Counted from the stretch's first letter, positions 1 through 11,739 are shown. The stretch: 64,000 nucleotides of DNA from Gnetum montanum (GCA_015680685.1 MNCI01038330.1:1-64000), one strand, 5' to 3'. The notes: generated by a model not told the origin, from the sequence alone. Made by a program: numbers and translations.

Positions 1-210
1 GATTGAAGACGTGAGGTAAGGATATCTTTTATTATCTGGAGCAGCCGAGGTTTGATTGAAATCGTGCACCACCTTACATTGAAAATGTGAGTCAAAATGT
101 GACGTAAAGATGGCCTTTATTATCTGGACCACCTTACATTGAAAATGTGACTTAATGCTACCTTTATTATGGATAAGATATGCTATGCTGGCTGATTCTT
201 GGTTCTACTC
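1..210. repeat. Third, partial copy of flank repeat X
   Basis: This stretch matches 43400-43520 and 53090-53200: the text around ACCACCTTACATTG and GGATAAGATATGCTATGCT is shared. Here a short piece ending in AAAATGTGA is repeated within the copy. Unlike the other two copies, it joins directly to the repeat at 211-1411 and has no 3.6-kb LTR between them. No coding potential is seen. Confidence 0.7.
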
Positions 211-1411
211 ATGCATATTTAATGACCATCATTAGCCATGCTTACGAGTCCCTAGGTCCCTAGGTCCCATGGTAGGTAGTGGTGGAATCTAATAGTATTT
301 GATTAAATAAACTAAAAAATAAATTTAATTCCATTGCGATAGATAGACTAGTAATAAGTAGTTCCAACGTCAGTGCTCAAACCATGAATTTGAGTTTAAT
401 TGTATGAAGTCTTATTTGAGTGGAATATACATGGACACTATCCATGAATGTTAATAAGATCAAGATTAACTTCCATTCATTACAATATTCTGACATAGCT
501 TAATACTTTGTTAATTACAATTTAATTTTCCTTATTCATTTACTCCTTGTCTACATAGTTAATCATTTAGATCAACATGAATGATCATATTGCAGAATGA
601 GTATCACCAACATTGATTATAAACTTGTTAACGTTTGGTAATCCTAGTAGTATGTCACTTAGTACACTTAGCAATAGATACTTGGTAACCCATTAGTGCT
701 AGCGAGAGTTTAGGATGTGTATGACAAGTTAAGAATGAATGCTTATTGCATAGGTTAGATTAGATTTACTTTCTCAACTTGGTTAATTTAGATTTAATTT
801 TAATATTTTAATACTATTTTGATCATGGCCAAAACAACATCATGATCATATGTTTCAATTCCACTTAACCATACAAACTAAGGCCAACAAAGATTTAATT
901 GGAATGATACTGACCTATGATCAAACAGTTAACTCTCTATGTTGTCATGCTAGTCTAGCCCATGGATTACAATTAGGCCATTTACATATACTTGTGATTT
1001 GTATTTTTGGGCATTGGATAGATTTTACTACTCATTAGCATTTTAAAAATTTGTGGTTTCCACTACCAACCAAGTAAACCTAGGTACAATATATAGGATA
1101 GAATTTGGTTTTTCTTTATGTTTTAATTTTTAAAGTAGCCGAAAGTTTCAAAAACCTCCATTCAAAAAATTCAGCAAAAAAAAGTAAAAAATTATTTAGA
1201 GAGAATTTCATTATTTTTCTATTCGAAAGAATAACAATTTGTTGCAATTTTGACAAAATAATAAAATAATATAATAATTGCAGAGAGTTGAGTAGCAAGA
1301 ATGAAACAGTGCAAAATTAACAACAATGTAGTGTAACATCATGGAAAGAAAAATTAAATGAGCCATTTTATAGAGTTACTATGGTATTTGAAAAACTTCT
1401 TCTTTCACTTC
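211..1411 (+). repeat. Dispersed repeat E, copy 1 (LTR-like)
   Basis: This segment aligns through most of its length with 57290-58529 in the same orientation, from CTCATGCATATTTAATGA to AAACTTCTTCT. Blocks such as TTTGGTAATCCTAG, GGATGTGTAT and ACTTAACCATA also occur in the LTR of element A, in the same order. It is therefore probably a diverged LTR of a related Athila-like family. A 62-codon ORF at 850-1038 has a decayed counterpart at 58024 and I do not regard it as a gene. Confidence 0.65.
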
Positions 1412-2391
1412 TTTTTTCTCTAAAATGCTCATAATATTCTTTATTTTTGTTCCAAACCCACATGCATGAGGCCTTCTATGAGTAAAAATGAAATGTAATG
1501 AATGGGTAGAAAACCTATTTATAGGATGGGAAGGATGCATGCAATGTGACACNAATGTGACACATCACTTGAGTACATGTCAAAATTATTAGAAGTTCTT
1601 TCTTACAAATACATATGTTTTTGGTTTGGTTTAGAAATGATACTTGAAATTAGCCTTTCGAATGGATGTGAAAAATGATGGTGATGGGATCTTTCCCTAG
1701 AGTTTTGGCATGCTTTGGAGTGTTTTGGAACTATTTTGATGAGTTTATGAGGTTCGGGGGCTATGGGAACTTGTTTGGAGGTGTTCAAAGGTTCTAGGCC
1801 TCAAAACAAGAATCTCTGTATTTTGCCCTGGCAAGTAGAATTTCCTGGCTTTAGGTGAGATGCCCCAAATGTATTTAGGACATCCCAACTATACTTGAGA
1901 CATCCCAGCTTTGATGTACCACATTATTTTAGGATATCCCAGCTATTAACAACCATTTTCTGGTGAGACATCCCATTATCCTCCAAGACATCCTAGATGG
2001 ACATAAGACAATTTCCTACAAATTTTTAAAGATTTAAATTCGGAATTTAAATAGGGGAGATGAAGAGTCATGGGGAAGGATATAAATAGACCTCTTAGGC
2101 CTTCATTTTGATCAAGAGAGAGTCTAAGGTTTTGAGAGAAGAGTAGAAGGAGAGATAAAGTCTTGGCAAGGTATCTTGATGATCATCCTTGTGTGTGTGT
2201 GATTGCTTTGTTTGAGTGTGTGAGAGTTTGATTGAATCTCTTATCTGTTCTTAGGAATTTATGCTCTCTTTCATATGTAAATTGTCCATTTGAGTAAGAA
2301 TAAAGCTTTCATTTTCCTTTTCTTATTCAAACTGGCTATTTTGTGACTTTGAGAGAACTTGGATTGTGGAATCCATGGGAACTCCTCATCA
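1412..2391 (+). mobile_element. 5' LTR of a decayed plus-strand gypsy element (H)
   Basis: The region carries a TATA box (2081-2088), an AATAAA signal (2299-2304) and a CA end at 2391, followed at once by a primer-binding-site-like sequence and a gag remnant. That order is that of U3-R-U5. The U3 contains repeated AGACATCCCA-like words at 1855-2010. The left border is not resolved; TGTGACACATC near 1556 is one candidate start. No partner 3' LTR lies in the window. Confidence 0.5.
2081..2088 (+). promoter_or_regulatory. TATA box of LTR H
   Basis: TATAAATA lies about 310 bp before the LTR end and 670 bp before the gag start, the usual place for a retrotransposon promoter. An AATAAA follows at 2299-2304. 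Confidence 0.55.
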
Positions 2392-2394
2392 AAT

Positions 2395-2406
2395 TGGCAT
2401 CATAGC
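2395..2406 (+). other. Primer binding site of element H
   Basis: TGGCATCATAGC follows the LTR end after three bases. It differs at two positions from TGGTATCAGAGC, the common plant primer site complementary to initiator tRNA-Met. Confidence 0.55.
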
Positions 2407-2750
2407 ACTTGGAATTAAAGACAATTTCATTCAAGTGAATAATTCTCATCTCAATTGCAAAGAATTACTCCAAATTCTTAAGCTTTAATGAATTCTCTCT
2501 TCCTACTTATTTTATTCATCCTAGGGTTTGAAAATTCCCTTTGATCCCTAAGTATGTCATATGTTTCAAATATTCGAAGATAATGATAGAATTGGACATC
2601 CATTGGCTAGTAATAGTTAGGGTTTGAAGATCTTATGTTCATTTTTCTTAAGATGTGAGAAATTATTATCTCATTCCTTGAGAGATCTTGAAAATTTCAT
2701 CTTTCCTTGTCGAATTTTATGAAAATTACCTTTTAGATCAACTTTCATCA

Positions 2751-3950
2751 TGCCTAAAAAGAAGAAGAAAATTTAATCTTTGGCAAGAGATATGTTTAAC
2801 ATGAGAAGTGCTATGAAGCTTATTGTTAAGAAAATTGAAAAACTTGGAGAGAACAAAGGACATTCTACTTCACCAAAAGCATCCAAGCAAGGGTATAATT
2901 CATGTAATTCATCACCAACACCTTCTTTAAGACATTCCTCACTACCATCCCTTTAAGATGATATTCCTTTTAAAGATGAATACTTTGGATAAGGAGAATC
3001 TCAAGATGATGTTTTTCTTTATGCTTCTAGTGCTAAAAATAAGTCTCAAGGTTTCATTTACCCAAATAAAGAGAAAAAGGAACTTTCTTCTAAGCCTCAA
3101 AGGAAGCAAGGTGAAGGAATTAAAGTCACTCTTGCAAAAGCTTTCAAGCATGTCTCAAGGATGCCTCATGTTGAAGTCAAATTCTTCAATGGCATGGAAG
3201 GAAATAAATCTTTCTTCTCTTGGCTAAAAATGATTAACAAGTACTTTGAACTTGAAGATGTGGAAAATCATCAAAATATATCTTTTGTTGAAATCAAATT
3301 GGAAGGCACAACACTTGTATGAAAAGAGAAGGAAAGTCATTCTTACAAGAAAAAAATGGTACTCCTATCAAAAATTCATCTGTAAATAAATTCATGCTTA
3401 AGAAAACATTTGAGAAGACTTATCATAGACAAGAGGCCATCCAAAAATTGAAGTACCTAAGACAATATGATAGGTGTGTGAAGGAATATTACATGTATTT
3501 TTGTAAGGCTTTTCACCTTACAAGAGTTGATTAGGATGATTATGAGAAACCATACAACATTTAAGGAGGACTTAAAAGGGAGTATCAATAAGAGCTAACC
3601 TTCTATGAGTCCAAAACATTAGATGAGGCTTTTGAATTGGCTCCTAAGGCTAAGAAGAACCTTTAAGGATACACTAGAGGTCCTAAATATTCTATGGAGA
3701 GAACCCTCAATCTTTTGAAAGTAAGAAAGGAGCCAAGAAGAATGCAAATGCCAAGGAAGACACTAATGAAAAGGAAGAGAAGTCCAAGAAGGGCCAAGAT
3801 TCCAAGAAGGACTACTCCAAGAAAGGAAAAGATTAAGGAAATAGCTATGCCTCCAATTTTTAATGCTACAATTGTGGTGAGAAGGGACACAAATAATAGA
3901 AGTGTAATAAGCCAAAGGTTTCCAAGAGAAAGGAACTCCAAATCTTAGAA
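2751..3950 (+). pseudogene. gag pseudogene, gypsy type (element H)
   Basis: The reading starts with a lysine-rich MPKKKKK and is broken by stops and frameshifts. Near 3165-3310 it has the capsid-like pattern VKFFNGMEG...FFSWLKMINKYFEL...IKLEGTTLV, typical of Ty3/gypsy gag. A second piece with YLRQYDRCVKEYYMYFCKAFHL follows at 3460-3530. A CCHC zinc knuckle of spacing C-x2-C-x4-H-x4-C lies at 3864-3905, with two stop codons inside its last spacer. The knuckle is preceded by a Lys/Arg-rich run, as in nucleocapsid regions. In the family, gag forms the particle that packages element RNA. Protease and pol do not follow, so the element is truncated. Confidence 0.65.
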
Positions 3951-4990
3951 AAGGGAAAATCCTCTAATCAAGGTAGACATCTTGTGATTGAAGATCCAAT
4001 AGAAATCAATTCTTAAATTTTTATGAAAAATGTAAAATTTAATCAAGGAAATGAGGAAGAAGAAAGGTTTGATGAAATAGAGATGAATGAGAAAAGAAAT
4101 TCTCAAACATCTCTTATTGGAAACAGGAGTGTTCAATACTCTAGGGATTCAAGGAAGGAAACCAAGCACTTCATCAAATGATCCAAGAAATATTTAAGGT
4201 TAAAGATGGTGTATAGTACTAATCAAGGAAAGTTCCTACCTCATGAGTCATAGCTGGTAAAGGATCAAAGCTAAAAGAGAGGCCAAGATCAAGGGACTTC
4301 TCCAAGAAGGTTCAAGAGCATCACTAGAAGATATGATTCTCATATTTTTTTTGAAATTGTTCTATAGCTTGTTATAGGGAAAAAGAGATTCTAAGTGAAG
4401 TTGAGGTTATCTCATGGAAGAAAAATGAGCCTTCTATCCAAGGTATGTGGAAGAATGATTTCTCTGATGATGTTTTTAATGAAACTAACATTAAAGCCAT
4501 GGAGGAGAGTTTACCTTTTGAGGTGGTACCTTAAAAGTGAGATGAAGAACTTATTGATGATTCCTTTGAAGAGGAGATGCCATTGGAATTTGGAACTCCT
4601 ATTTGGTATCTTGAACCTTCAAGCTTTGATGAGATTTTCCAACCATATGTTGATGGTAAAGTTGAACCAAAGATGGACGGGAGAAGCCATGAAGAGTTAA
4701 GTGAGTCTAAGCTTTACCTTGTTGATGTTAGTAATGTCTCTCATGTTGAAGCTAGTGTGATGAATGCTAGTATTTCACTTTAGCTTTATAGTGGTTTGTC
4801 GAATGGTGATGATGTGAATCGTGCTCATTGTGATGATTATGATGAAAATTTGAGTCATGTTGTAAATGATGAGAGCAATGTGACTTTTTATGCCATTTTT
4901 TAAAGAGAAATATTAATAATGTTAATGTATTTGATGATGAGAAACTTTGAGAGAGCTTCGAGAGCAATATTTAATGCATATTTTTAATAA
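3951..4990 (+). pseudogene. Degenerate region after gag of element H
   Basis: Several short open stretches on the plus strand, the longest at 4577-4783, give an acidic peptide with no motif I recognise (for example PLEFGTPIWYLEPSSFDEI). I see no DSG protease or RT motif. It may be a gag-pol linker or a family-specific tail. The hydrophilic composition and Asp/Glu richness argue for former coding sequence. Confidence 0.3.
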
Positions 4991-5059
4991 TGTTAATGTT
5001 AGCTTGATTATTTTCTTGTTGGATTGTGAGGTTATAGAATCTCATTTCCAAAAATACTT

Positions 5060-5760
5060 ATCCTCCATGTAACCATTCTTGTTATAATACTTGCACCACT
5101 AAATAAATGAAGATTGTGCAAAAGGTGTTGCTTCTTGATTGGAACTTTGTTCTTCTAGCTCTTCTTCGTTCTTTTGGACCGTTTCTTTTTCTATCATTGA
5201 AATTTGATTATCTTTGTTGAGATGATGTATAATTCCTTAGAAAGTTGGACCTTTCTCTTCCTCTTCTTCCATTACCTCTTCCTCTTGAAGATTGAGAATT
5301 TTGAGGTCCATAAGCATTCTCCTACCTTTACGATGATGAGGTTTTCAATTCCTGTAGATCCATTAGGGTTGATATGAATTCATCTAGAGTGTAGGATAAG
5401 AGATATTTTATTTGGATTATAGATTCTACAACATTTACAAACCTACAATCATCATACAACATGACCATCATTTTGAAAATATTTTATTGCATAAAGTAAT
5501 TACAATTTGGCTACTTGAGGTTCCTAAGACACATATGAGCCTTTGAAGGAAATGATCAAGAGGGTCAACTTTTAACATCTTCATGTTCTTAAACTTTATA
5601 TGAACTTAATTTATGCTCTTATTAGAGAGTATCGTAGCATTCGAGGTATTTTTACTTATAATGTAGGTACTAATGGCCTTATTAAAACTAATACAACTAA
5701 TCATTTTACCAAGATCATCTAACTTCATATTCTTAGATAATTCCCTTCTTTTTTCCTTGT
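5060..5760 (-). pseudogene. Ty1/copia-like gag remnant
   Basis: Translation of the minus strand gives scattered copia-gag-like pieces: LDEFISTLMDLQ near 5350 and a decayed knuckle reading WCKYYNKNGYMEDKYFWK near 5070-5125, which resembles the C-x2-C-x4-H-x4-C-W pattern with both leading cysteines partly lost. It is heavily interrupted, with no ORF over 60 codons. The assignment is weak and rests on these patterns only. Confidence 0.3.
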
Positions 5761-5949
5761 TAGGGCATTCCTATTAGAAGGAATTACAAGATCATTCTCA
5801 ATATAGGATTATACTTCGTTAATTTGTAAAAGAGAATGAACAAGATGAAAAAAATAGGAAAGATCTTGGGAGTCATTAAATATTACACTACACCTTGGAA
5901 TGTCTTTGCAGGTCATCTTTTTGTCTTCACTACTGATAAAACACCATAT

Positions 5950-6490
5950 GTTGGGTAACTTTGTTGATGCATCCCTATCAATGAAGCCTTGGCAATGCAT
6001 CCATATCAGTGCATCTTAGATGCATTGATGCATCCCTATCAATGCATATTTGATGTCTTGATGCATATGCATTGATGCTCTATTGTCTAAAATCTATAAA
6101 TATGTTAGCACTTGCCATGTACTTAGCACCATTCAATCAGTAGTGTAGCTAGAATCTTGTAGTTTTCTCCTATAATCTTAGCAAATAGGTAGTGAGTGCC
6201 TAGAGTGTGGATTAAAATTGTATTATAAGATTTACTATAGTTAAGTTCTTCTTAGGAGGCTAATAACTATAGGTTGAGTTGACCTTGTCTTGCTTGAAGA
6301 TTCTTATTGCTAAAAACCCTAACCCCTCTAACTTGCCATTATTCATCCTTAACAAAGACCTAGAAGTTGGTATGTTTAAGGATGTTATCCTAGCCATAAG
6401 TTTGTCTCATGCCTAATTAACCAATAAGGATTGATACAATGAGATCCATAAGGAAACTAATACTTGACAAGTAATATAAAATTTGCTTCT
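5950..6490 (+). mobile_element. LTR fragment with TATA box
   Basis: The first part (5960-6080) is a cluster of GATGCAT words and imperfect copies of GATGCATCCCTATCAATG. TATAAATA stands at 6095-6102. Downstream words such as ATCTTGTAGTTTT and GAGTGTGGAT also occur after the TATA box in the LTR of element A, so this is probably a diverged LTR remnant. Borders are not resolved. Confidence 0.4.
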
Positions 6491-6984
6491 TAGTATCTCA
6501 CTTAGGCATATAAGAGAGGATAAGGTTACATCATATTTGCAGATTTATAAGATACATATGTTATATTTTTTATTCAAGAGTCAGTATATCATTTATAATC
6601 AAATTCAAGTCATCTAGAAGTCAACATGTTTACCATATGTCAACCTAGTAATGTTAATTCAACAAAATAAGCTATTTATATCCTTTTAAATCCTAAAAAT
6701 CCAACTTGATTTATGAACCTAGAAACCATGCCCAATGCATAGCACTAATCTAGATGATTCCACCAATACAAATTTCATTTGAATCAGAGTTAAAATTTCA
6801 GAAATATCACCATTCAAATTTCTCATTATGTGTGCCTTTAAAATAAATAAATAAATAATTATTATAAACTTTAAAAAGAGTTAAAATTTTAATATGAAAA
6901 ATTATTTCTAGAACTTCTCCTTAGCTAAGCCAAACTCTTACCCATCATTTTACAAAACCATTATGTTAATGGCTGATGTAGGAT
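6491..6984. other. AT-rich spacer, nothing recognised
   Basis: A+T-rich sequence with many stops in all frames; no repeat, motif or coding signal that I can support. Confidence 0.5.
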
Positions 6985-7125
6985 TTAATAAAATAATAAT
7001 AAAAATTTGAACAATAACTTAATGCCACAATAGGGCTTGGAATCAAACTCATGACCTCTAAGTTAATAACCCTAACTCTTAAACCTTGCTTGGTTGATCA
7101 CTAAACCTCAGATGCTAGTTGTTAT
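6985..7125 (-). mobile_element. Possible tRNA-derived SINE
   Basis: On the minus strand a B-box-like GTTTGATTC (7040-7048; one change from GTTCGANNC) lies about 45 bp after GGTTTAGTGATCAACC (7092-7107), which could be a worn A box. The text reads like the pol III head of a plant SINE. No target duplication or tail could be defined. Confidence 0.3.
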
Positions 7126-7640
7126 TAACACATGTGAACTATTATACTTACAATCAATAATAATAGTAATAAAATATATAAAAAATATAAAATAAAAAAC
7201 TAATTATTAAAAAAATTGAAGGACCATGATGCCTCACAAGGGATCATGCAAGCCCATATAAGACCAAGCCATAGTTGCTACTTTGACTACAGTCACCAAA
7301 TCTTTATTCTTCCATGTGTAGACAAAAATCCTCATTCATTACATTGTGCCACCATGGTTTCTCTTGCTACCCTCTCATCACTATATCACTCTAGTAACTA
7401 CCACTAATAGTCACTTCTCTACTTTACTCCATGTTATCCTCTTATGTTTCATCACTACCATGCACCTCTATGTTGCACCACTATTACCTACCTTTGCTTC
7501 TCCTATCTATCATCACTATCATTGTCATCGCTTCCATTGAAATTACTGCTAGGAAACTTGCTAAAAATTTCAGCAATCCATGATGGCTAGCTACAATATC
7601 GATACTGTAGAATCTTGCATTCTCTAGAAATCATTAGAGC
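7126..7640. other. Spacer without recognised genes
   Basis: Open frames at 7216-7407 and 7346-7540 overlap each other and give low-complexity His/Ser/Thr-rich peptides with no motif. I treat both as chance ORFs. Confidence 0.45.
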
Positions 7641-7642
7641 CA

Positions 7643-7959
7643 TAAGATCTTACCTCCTTTAGTGATCATGGACACTATCACTACCATATGATCCTTCCTT
7701 CGTTAGTGACTCTTAGCACTAGAAGATCCTACCTCCTATGGCTATTTTAAACAATGAAAAATTTTATNGATTTTGACATTTTTTTTCATTTCCATCAATT
7801 GAAGAAAAATTGGAAATTTTCTATTAATTGAGATACAATTTTTCATTGTTTAAAATAGCCATAGGAGGTAGGATCTTCTAGTGCTAATAGTCACTAATGA
7901 AGGAAGGATCATATGGTAGTGATAGTGTCCATGATCACTAAAGGAGGTAAGATCTTGTG
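7643..7959. mobile_element. Foldback element, about 120-bp arms
   Basis: Left arm 7643-7763 is the reverse complement of right arm 7837-7958 with only about three mismatches. The central spacer is about 73 bp, AT-rich and itself partly self-complementary (AATTGAAGAAAAATT). Near-identical long arms suggest a foldback or MITE-like element, or a fairly recent inverted duplication. Ambiguous bases at 7768 and 7961 lie in the loop and just beyond the right arm, where assembly of a hairpin is difficult. No terminal target duplication could be fixed. Confidence 0.75.
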
Positions 7960-8089
7960 GNAAAATTTGGAAAATAAGGTAAATTGATAGGTTGGTAGTA
8001 ATCTAGATAAAAAAAGTCATAATAGAGTGTCCTCATCCTAGAGTAGTAACGGGATGGGTGACCTCTCGGGAAGTTGTTGGAAAGTCTTG

Positions 8090-8640
8090 AATTTTATGTG
8101 TAAAATTTTATACTTCAGAATCTAGAACTTTTAATTATGGAAGATTTTTTTGATGAAAAAAGAGTTGTTTCCAACACATTTTGATCTTTCAAATGTAATG
8201 GAAAAGTTAGTTCTACCCCATGGTGCTCTAGAAATTTTTTTTTACTCCTTGCCCAAAAACTATCTCAATATCCTCAAAGACTCAATTTAGCATAACTTGG
8301 GCATTAGATGGCTATATCTAACATATGAATAGTAATGTTTAACATTTTTTAGTTTTTTAAATTTTCAATTTTATGTCCAAATGTTTGGACATTAGAAGCC
8401 ATAACTTTTGATTCTCAAATGTTTTCTTGGCAAATGAAGAGTTGTTTCAAATGTATTTCGATCTTTCAAATGTAATGGAAAAGTTAGATCTATCACATGA
8501 ACCTCTAAAAATTAGTTTTTACTCCTTACCTCAAAACTATTCCTTAAGATCCTTGAAGACTAAATTTAGCCTAACTTGTCCATATCTAACATATGAATAG
8601 TCATTTAAAACATTTTTCAGTCTTTTGAACTTAATGGTGA
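8090..8640. repeat. Tandem dimer, unit about 270 bp
   Basis: The unit at about 8090-8362 is followed directly by a diverged copy at about 8363-8640. Shared words in the same order include AGAGTTGTTTC, GATCTTTCAAATGTAATGG, ACTCCTT and ATATCTAACATATGAATAGT. No coding sequence is seen. Confidence 0.7.
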
Positions 8641-10050
8641 GGTTAGATTGGTCATTTGAGTAAGGTGATATCTTGAACCATGCCTTAAAAGGTCATAACT
8701 TAGATTGACTAATCATGCCTCATAATGTAATTATTAAAACTAACAAATCTAACCCCTTTGGTTCTTGAACCTTAAGATTAGGTGCTTAGCCTCTAAAGAT
8801 AGATAGTCTTATGTCATTTATCCCTAGTGTGCCATTAGTTACATTGCCAAAGTTAGTGTTCTAAGGGAGGTGTAAATATTGTTAAAAGTTTAGGTAATGT
8901 AGTTTATTATTATAGATCCAGAAAATTGATTAGTTAGTTGAGAATTAGTTGATAAACTAGAATGGCCATGAAGATGTATACCAAGTTAGGCTATAACCAA
9001 ATCTTGTAGCAAGACATCATGAATAATAATAATCTTGTTTTTACAAGGTGTATGGTATCTATGAAGAAAAATGATCAAAGAGTGAATCCAAGAAAAATAA
9101 TAAATGTTGCAACATACAATTTGCTTGCAAGGTTCCTATCCAATGGAAGATAACATCTGTTATGTTCATATTTGACCTTGGATTGGCACGAGTACAAATA
9201 CCTATGCATCCTACCAAAAGTACAAGATTTGAATGCTGATGTCTTGTACCAAGAAGAAGTGTTGCCATGGGAATTCTTATCCCGATTCCAACCCAATTTG
9301 AAAAAATTAAAATACAAAGGTATTTATAAGCAAAGTGTTTCTAGGGTAGTTCTTCTTTCAAGTCATAATAATTATCCTATTACACCAATCACAACATGGA
9401 TAGTTATGCAATCTTTTTTTTTTTTGAGAAAAAAATCAAGCTTAAATTGGTAGAAATATTTTAATGGAGATTAGAAGATATGGTTTTTAAAATTCAAAAA
9501 CTTGAAGTTATGGAAAAGAAAGAACGACCAAGATTTTGGAGGAGCCCATACCTTTGGAATTCATATTCAAAATATAGTTATTAGAAAGATGTGCATGTGT
9601 GATCAACACACATTTAATTGAAAAATTAATGTCTATATGTTAGACTTTGTCAAGGGACCTACACGATTAACCAAATTGTTGAAAGTTTGAAGAATAAGTT
9701 ATTTCTTATCCATAACAATCTTAATCTAGTGTTATTTATCATCTACAAAGACTTAAATGCAAAATTTGGAAGTAGTATTTATCAATTCTTAAAATATGGA
9801 TGTGTAATAAATCTTGTAAAAGAGGAAATCAATATGAAAAGGATGTTCTCATCAATTCAACATGCATTTCCATTAGCTAATGCATATTTTACTTAATTTG
9901 AATTTTTAACAAACAAGTCAAATCCTAGAATTCAAGAATAGATTATGTTAATGAATAGTACTCATCACAAACCACAATTCACTAATTATGCTACCATGAC
10001 CAAAAAATATGGATTAACATAATTCTTCATCAAGATTATAGACTATGTAT
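8641..10050. other. Unassigned sequence left of element A
   Basis: Some plus-strand stretches look weakly protein-like: 9172-9453 (LDWHEYKYLCILPKVQDLNA) and 9687-9896. They carry no motif I know. The sequence just left of element A and that just right of it (41376-41560, with LLELIPKEEIEKQDQ) may be one interrupted reading frame, but I cannot identify it. Confidence 0.3.
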
Positions 10051-10075
10051 GGTACTGATGAGAGATATTGCGTTA

Positions 10076-10245
10076 GCGGTTTATTCTAATTATTAGAGTA
10101 GTTACTCTAGCGGTTTAATCTAATTATTAGAGTAGTTACTCTAGTAGCTTATTCTAATTATTAGTGTAGTTACTCTAGTAGTCTATTCTAATTATTAGAG
10201 TAGTTACTCTAACATTTTATTCTAATTATTAGAGTGGTTACTCTA
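10076..10245 (+). repeat. 34-bp tandem repeat, five units, in U3 of A
   Basis: Five units of 34 bp start at 10076, 10110, 10144, 10178 and 10212, each with the core TTATTCTAATTATTAGAGTAG or a near match. Each unit contains the palindromic CTAATTATTAG. The 3' LTR has only three units (40477-40578). The array sits just upstream of the TATA box, where repeated enhancer-like elements are common in plant LTRs. Confidence 0.93.
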
Positions 10246-10271
10246 ATTATTAGAGTAGTTGCTCCCAAGCC

Positions 10272-10279
10272 TATAAATA
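10272..10279 (+). promoter_or_regulatory. TATA box, element A 5' LTR
   Basis: TATAAATA follows the 34-bp repeat array. The same box is at 40605-40612 in the 3' LTR. Confidence 0.75.
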
Positions 10280-11573
10280 CAGTGCCTAGGTGCATAATTG
10301 AGGAGGAAGTCTTTTAGCAGTCAAGTAGCGAAACTCTTGTAGTTTTTTTGAAAGTTAGAGTATTTTCCAAGTGCTTGTAGTAGGAGGTCTAAGTGTGGAT
10401 GGATCTTTATTCGAGGATTATGTACCTAAGCACACCTTGTATATGACTGTAAAGACGAGCTCTTCGATTCATCCTTGCAACACTTGAGATTTTTTTTCTT
10501 AAGCATATATTTTATTTTATTTTCTTATGCATTTATTTTATTTTATTTTATTTTATGCACTTTGCATTTCTATTATTAGAACAACAATTCATTTTGATCA
10601 ATTAAGAAAATTGTTAAATTACACAAGCACGACCACTTCGAGCATACATGTAATGCTTGGTAACCTAGTAACAATTAGCGTTTGGTAATCCTAGCAGTGT
10701 TGCATTGGTTTAAGATGTGTATGGAAAGTTGGAATGGATACTAGTGTTAGGATTAGTTAGAACTTAGTTAATAAGTAGTTAAGTTAAATTAGTCACTTAC
10801 TTACCTCTCTCCTTCCCTACTAGTGCAGGACACAAAAAAATAAAAGCTATAAAAATCATATGCCTCAAGCTTACTTAACCATACAAGCATGACATATAGG
10901 TAAGCTTGGTGTAGTGATCGAAAACGTCAGTGGTTGGAAACACCAAGGTCGTCAATCAGATAGTCTTAACCCCAGATCTTCACGAGGGCCGTGCTAGATA
11001 AAAATATGGAAACGAGATGCCCTAAACGGTCTGGTTGATCAGACAAGGACTTAGTGAGTGTCACTAAACCTTTTGCAAACGTTTAATTTGGAAAAAATGA
11101 TTATAACATAAAATAAAAACTATTAAATGTGAGGAAGCAAAAACTATGTAAAATGCAATGATAAATAGGAAAATAAAGAAAAAGTTACAAAGTGCACCGC
11201 TTCAAGTTTATGACTTTACATTGCCAAGGTGGATACAATTGGTTGTACAACACTGGGAAGCACAGAGATCGCAAAAGTAACCAGGACATTCAAAGTAAGC
11301 CAACAATGCACTTGAACGTGGACACAAAAGCCAACAATGCCCGAATTCTACAAAGCCAACTTGCCAATCTTGTTAACAAGATGCCTACTAGAATAGGGGT
11401 TTTGTTTTGCCAACCGTTAACAAAATTTGGTAACTACTTAAGTTTGCCAATTTTCCAGCAATGAAAAAAATTTTCAACTACCCAATTTTGCCAACCAAAT
11501 TTCCAAGTTTGTCCAAATTTTTTGCCAACCTTGCCCAAATTTTTGCCAACCCTTTGAGCATTGCTCGTCGGGG

Positions 11574-11581
11574 TATTTATA
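11574..11581 (-). promoter_or_regulatory. TATA box, element C 3' LTR
   Basis: TATAAATA on the minus strand. The same box at 15436-15443 serves the 5' LTR. Confidence 0.7.
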
Positions 11582-11739
11582 GGGCCAAGAGGATGCAAGA
11601 AATGAGTCTTGGATGAGACATGTCTTGGACCCACAAGATCTTGACGTGTCTATGCTGCATGGACATGCAAAGCTAATTAACGAGCCTATCACGCTGAAAT
11701 TACGTTATCAAAACTGGAGATGTGTGCCAATGATGCAGA

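Larger units (their letters stand above)
10056..10909 (+). repeat. Element A 5' LTR, left part
   Basis: U3, R and part of U5, cut by element C after CTTGG (10905-10909). With its right part (16479-16611) the LTR is 987 bp, against 919 bp for the 3' LTR. The 68-bp difference equals two extra copies of a 34-bp U3 repeat. A TATA box is at 10272-10279. The T-rich and ATTTTATTTTATT-rich stretch at 10490-10560 is also present in the 3' LTR. Confidence 0.92.

Noticed and set aside
3663-3941. 92-codon hydrophobic minus-strand ORF as a membrane protein
   Set aside because: It is the reverse complement of the Lys/Arg-rich end of gag, which always yields Leu/Phe-rich antisense text.
4767-4967. His-rich minus-strand ORF
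   Set aside because: It arises from a GATGAT/AATGAT-rich stretch on the other strand; there is no independent evidence.
7040-7107. A functional tRNA gene
   Set aside because: Only box-like words are seen; no cloverleaf can be drawn.
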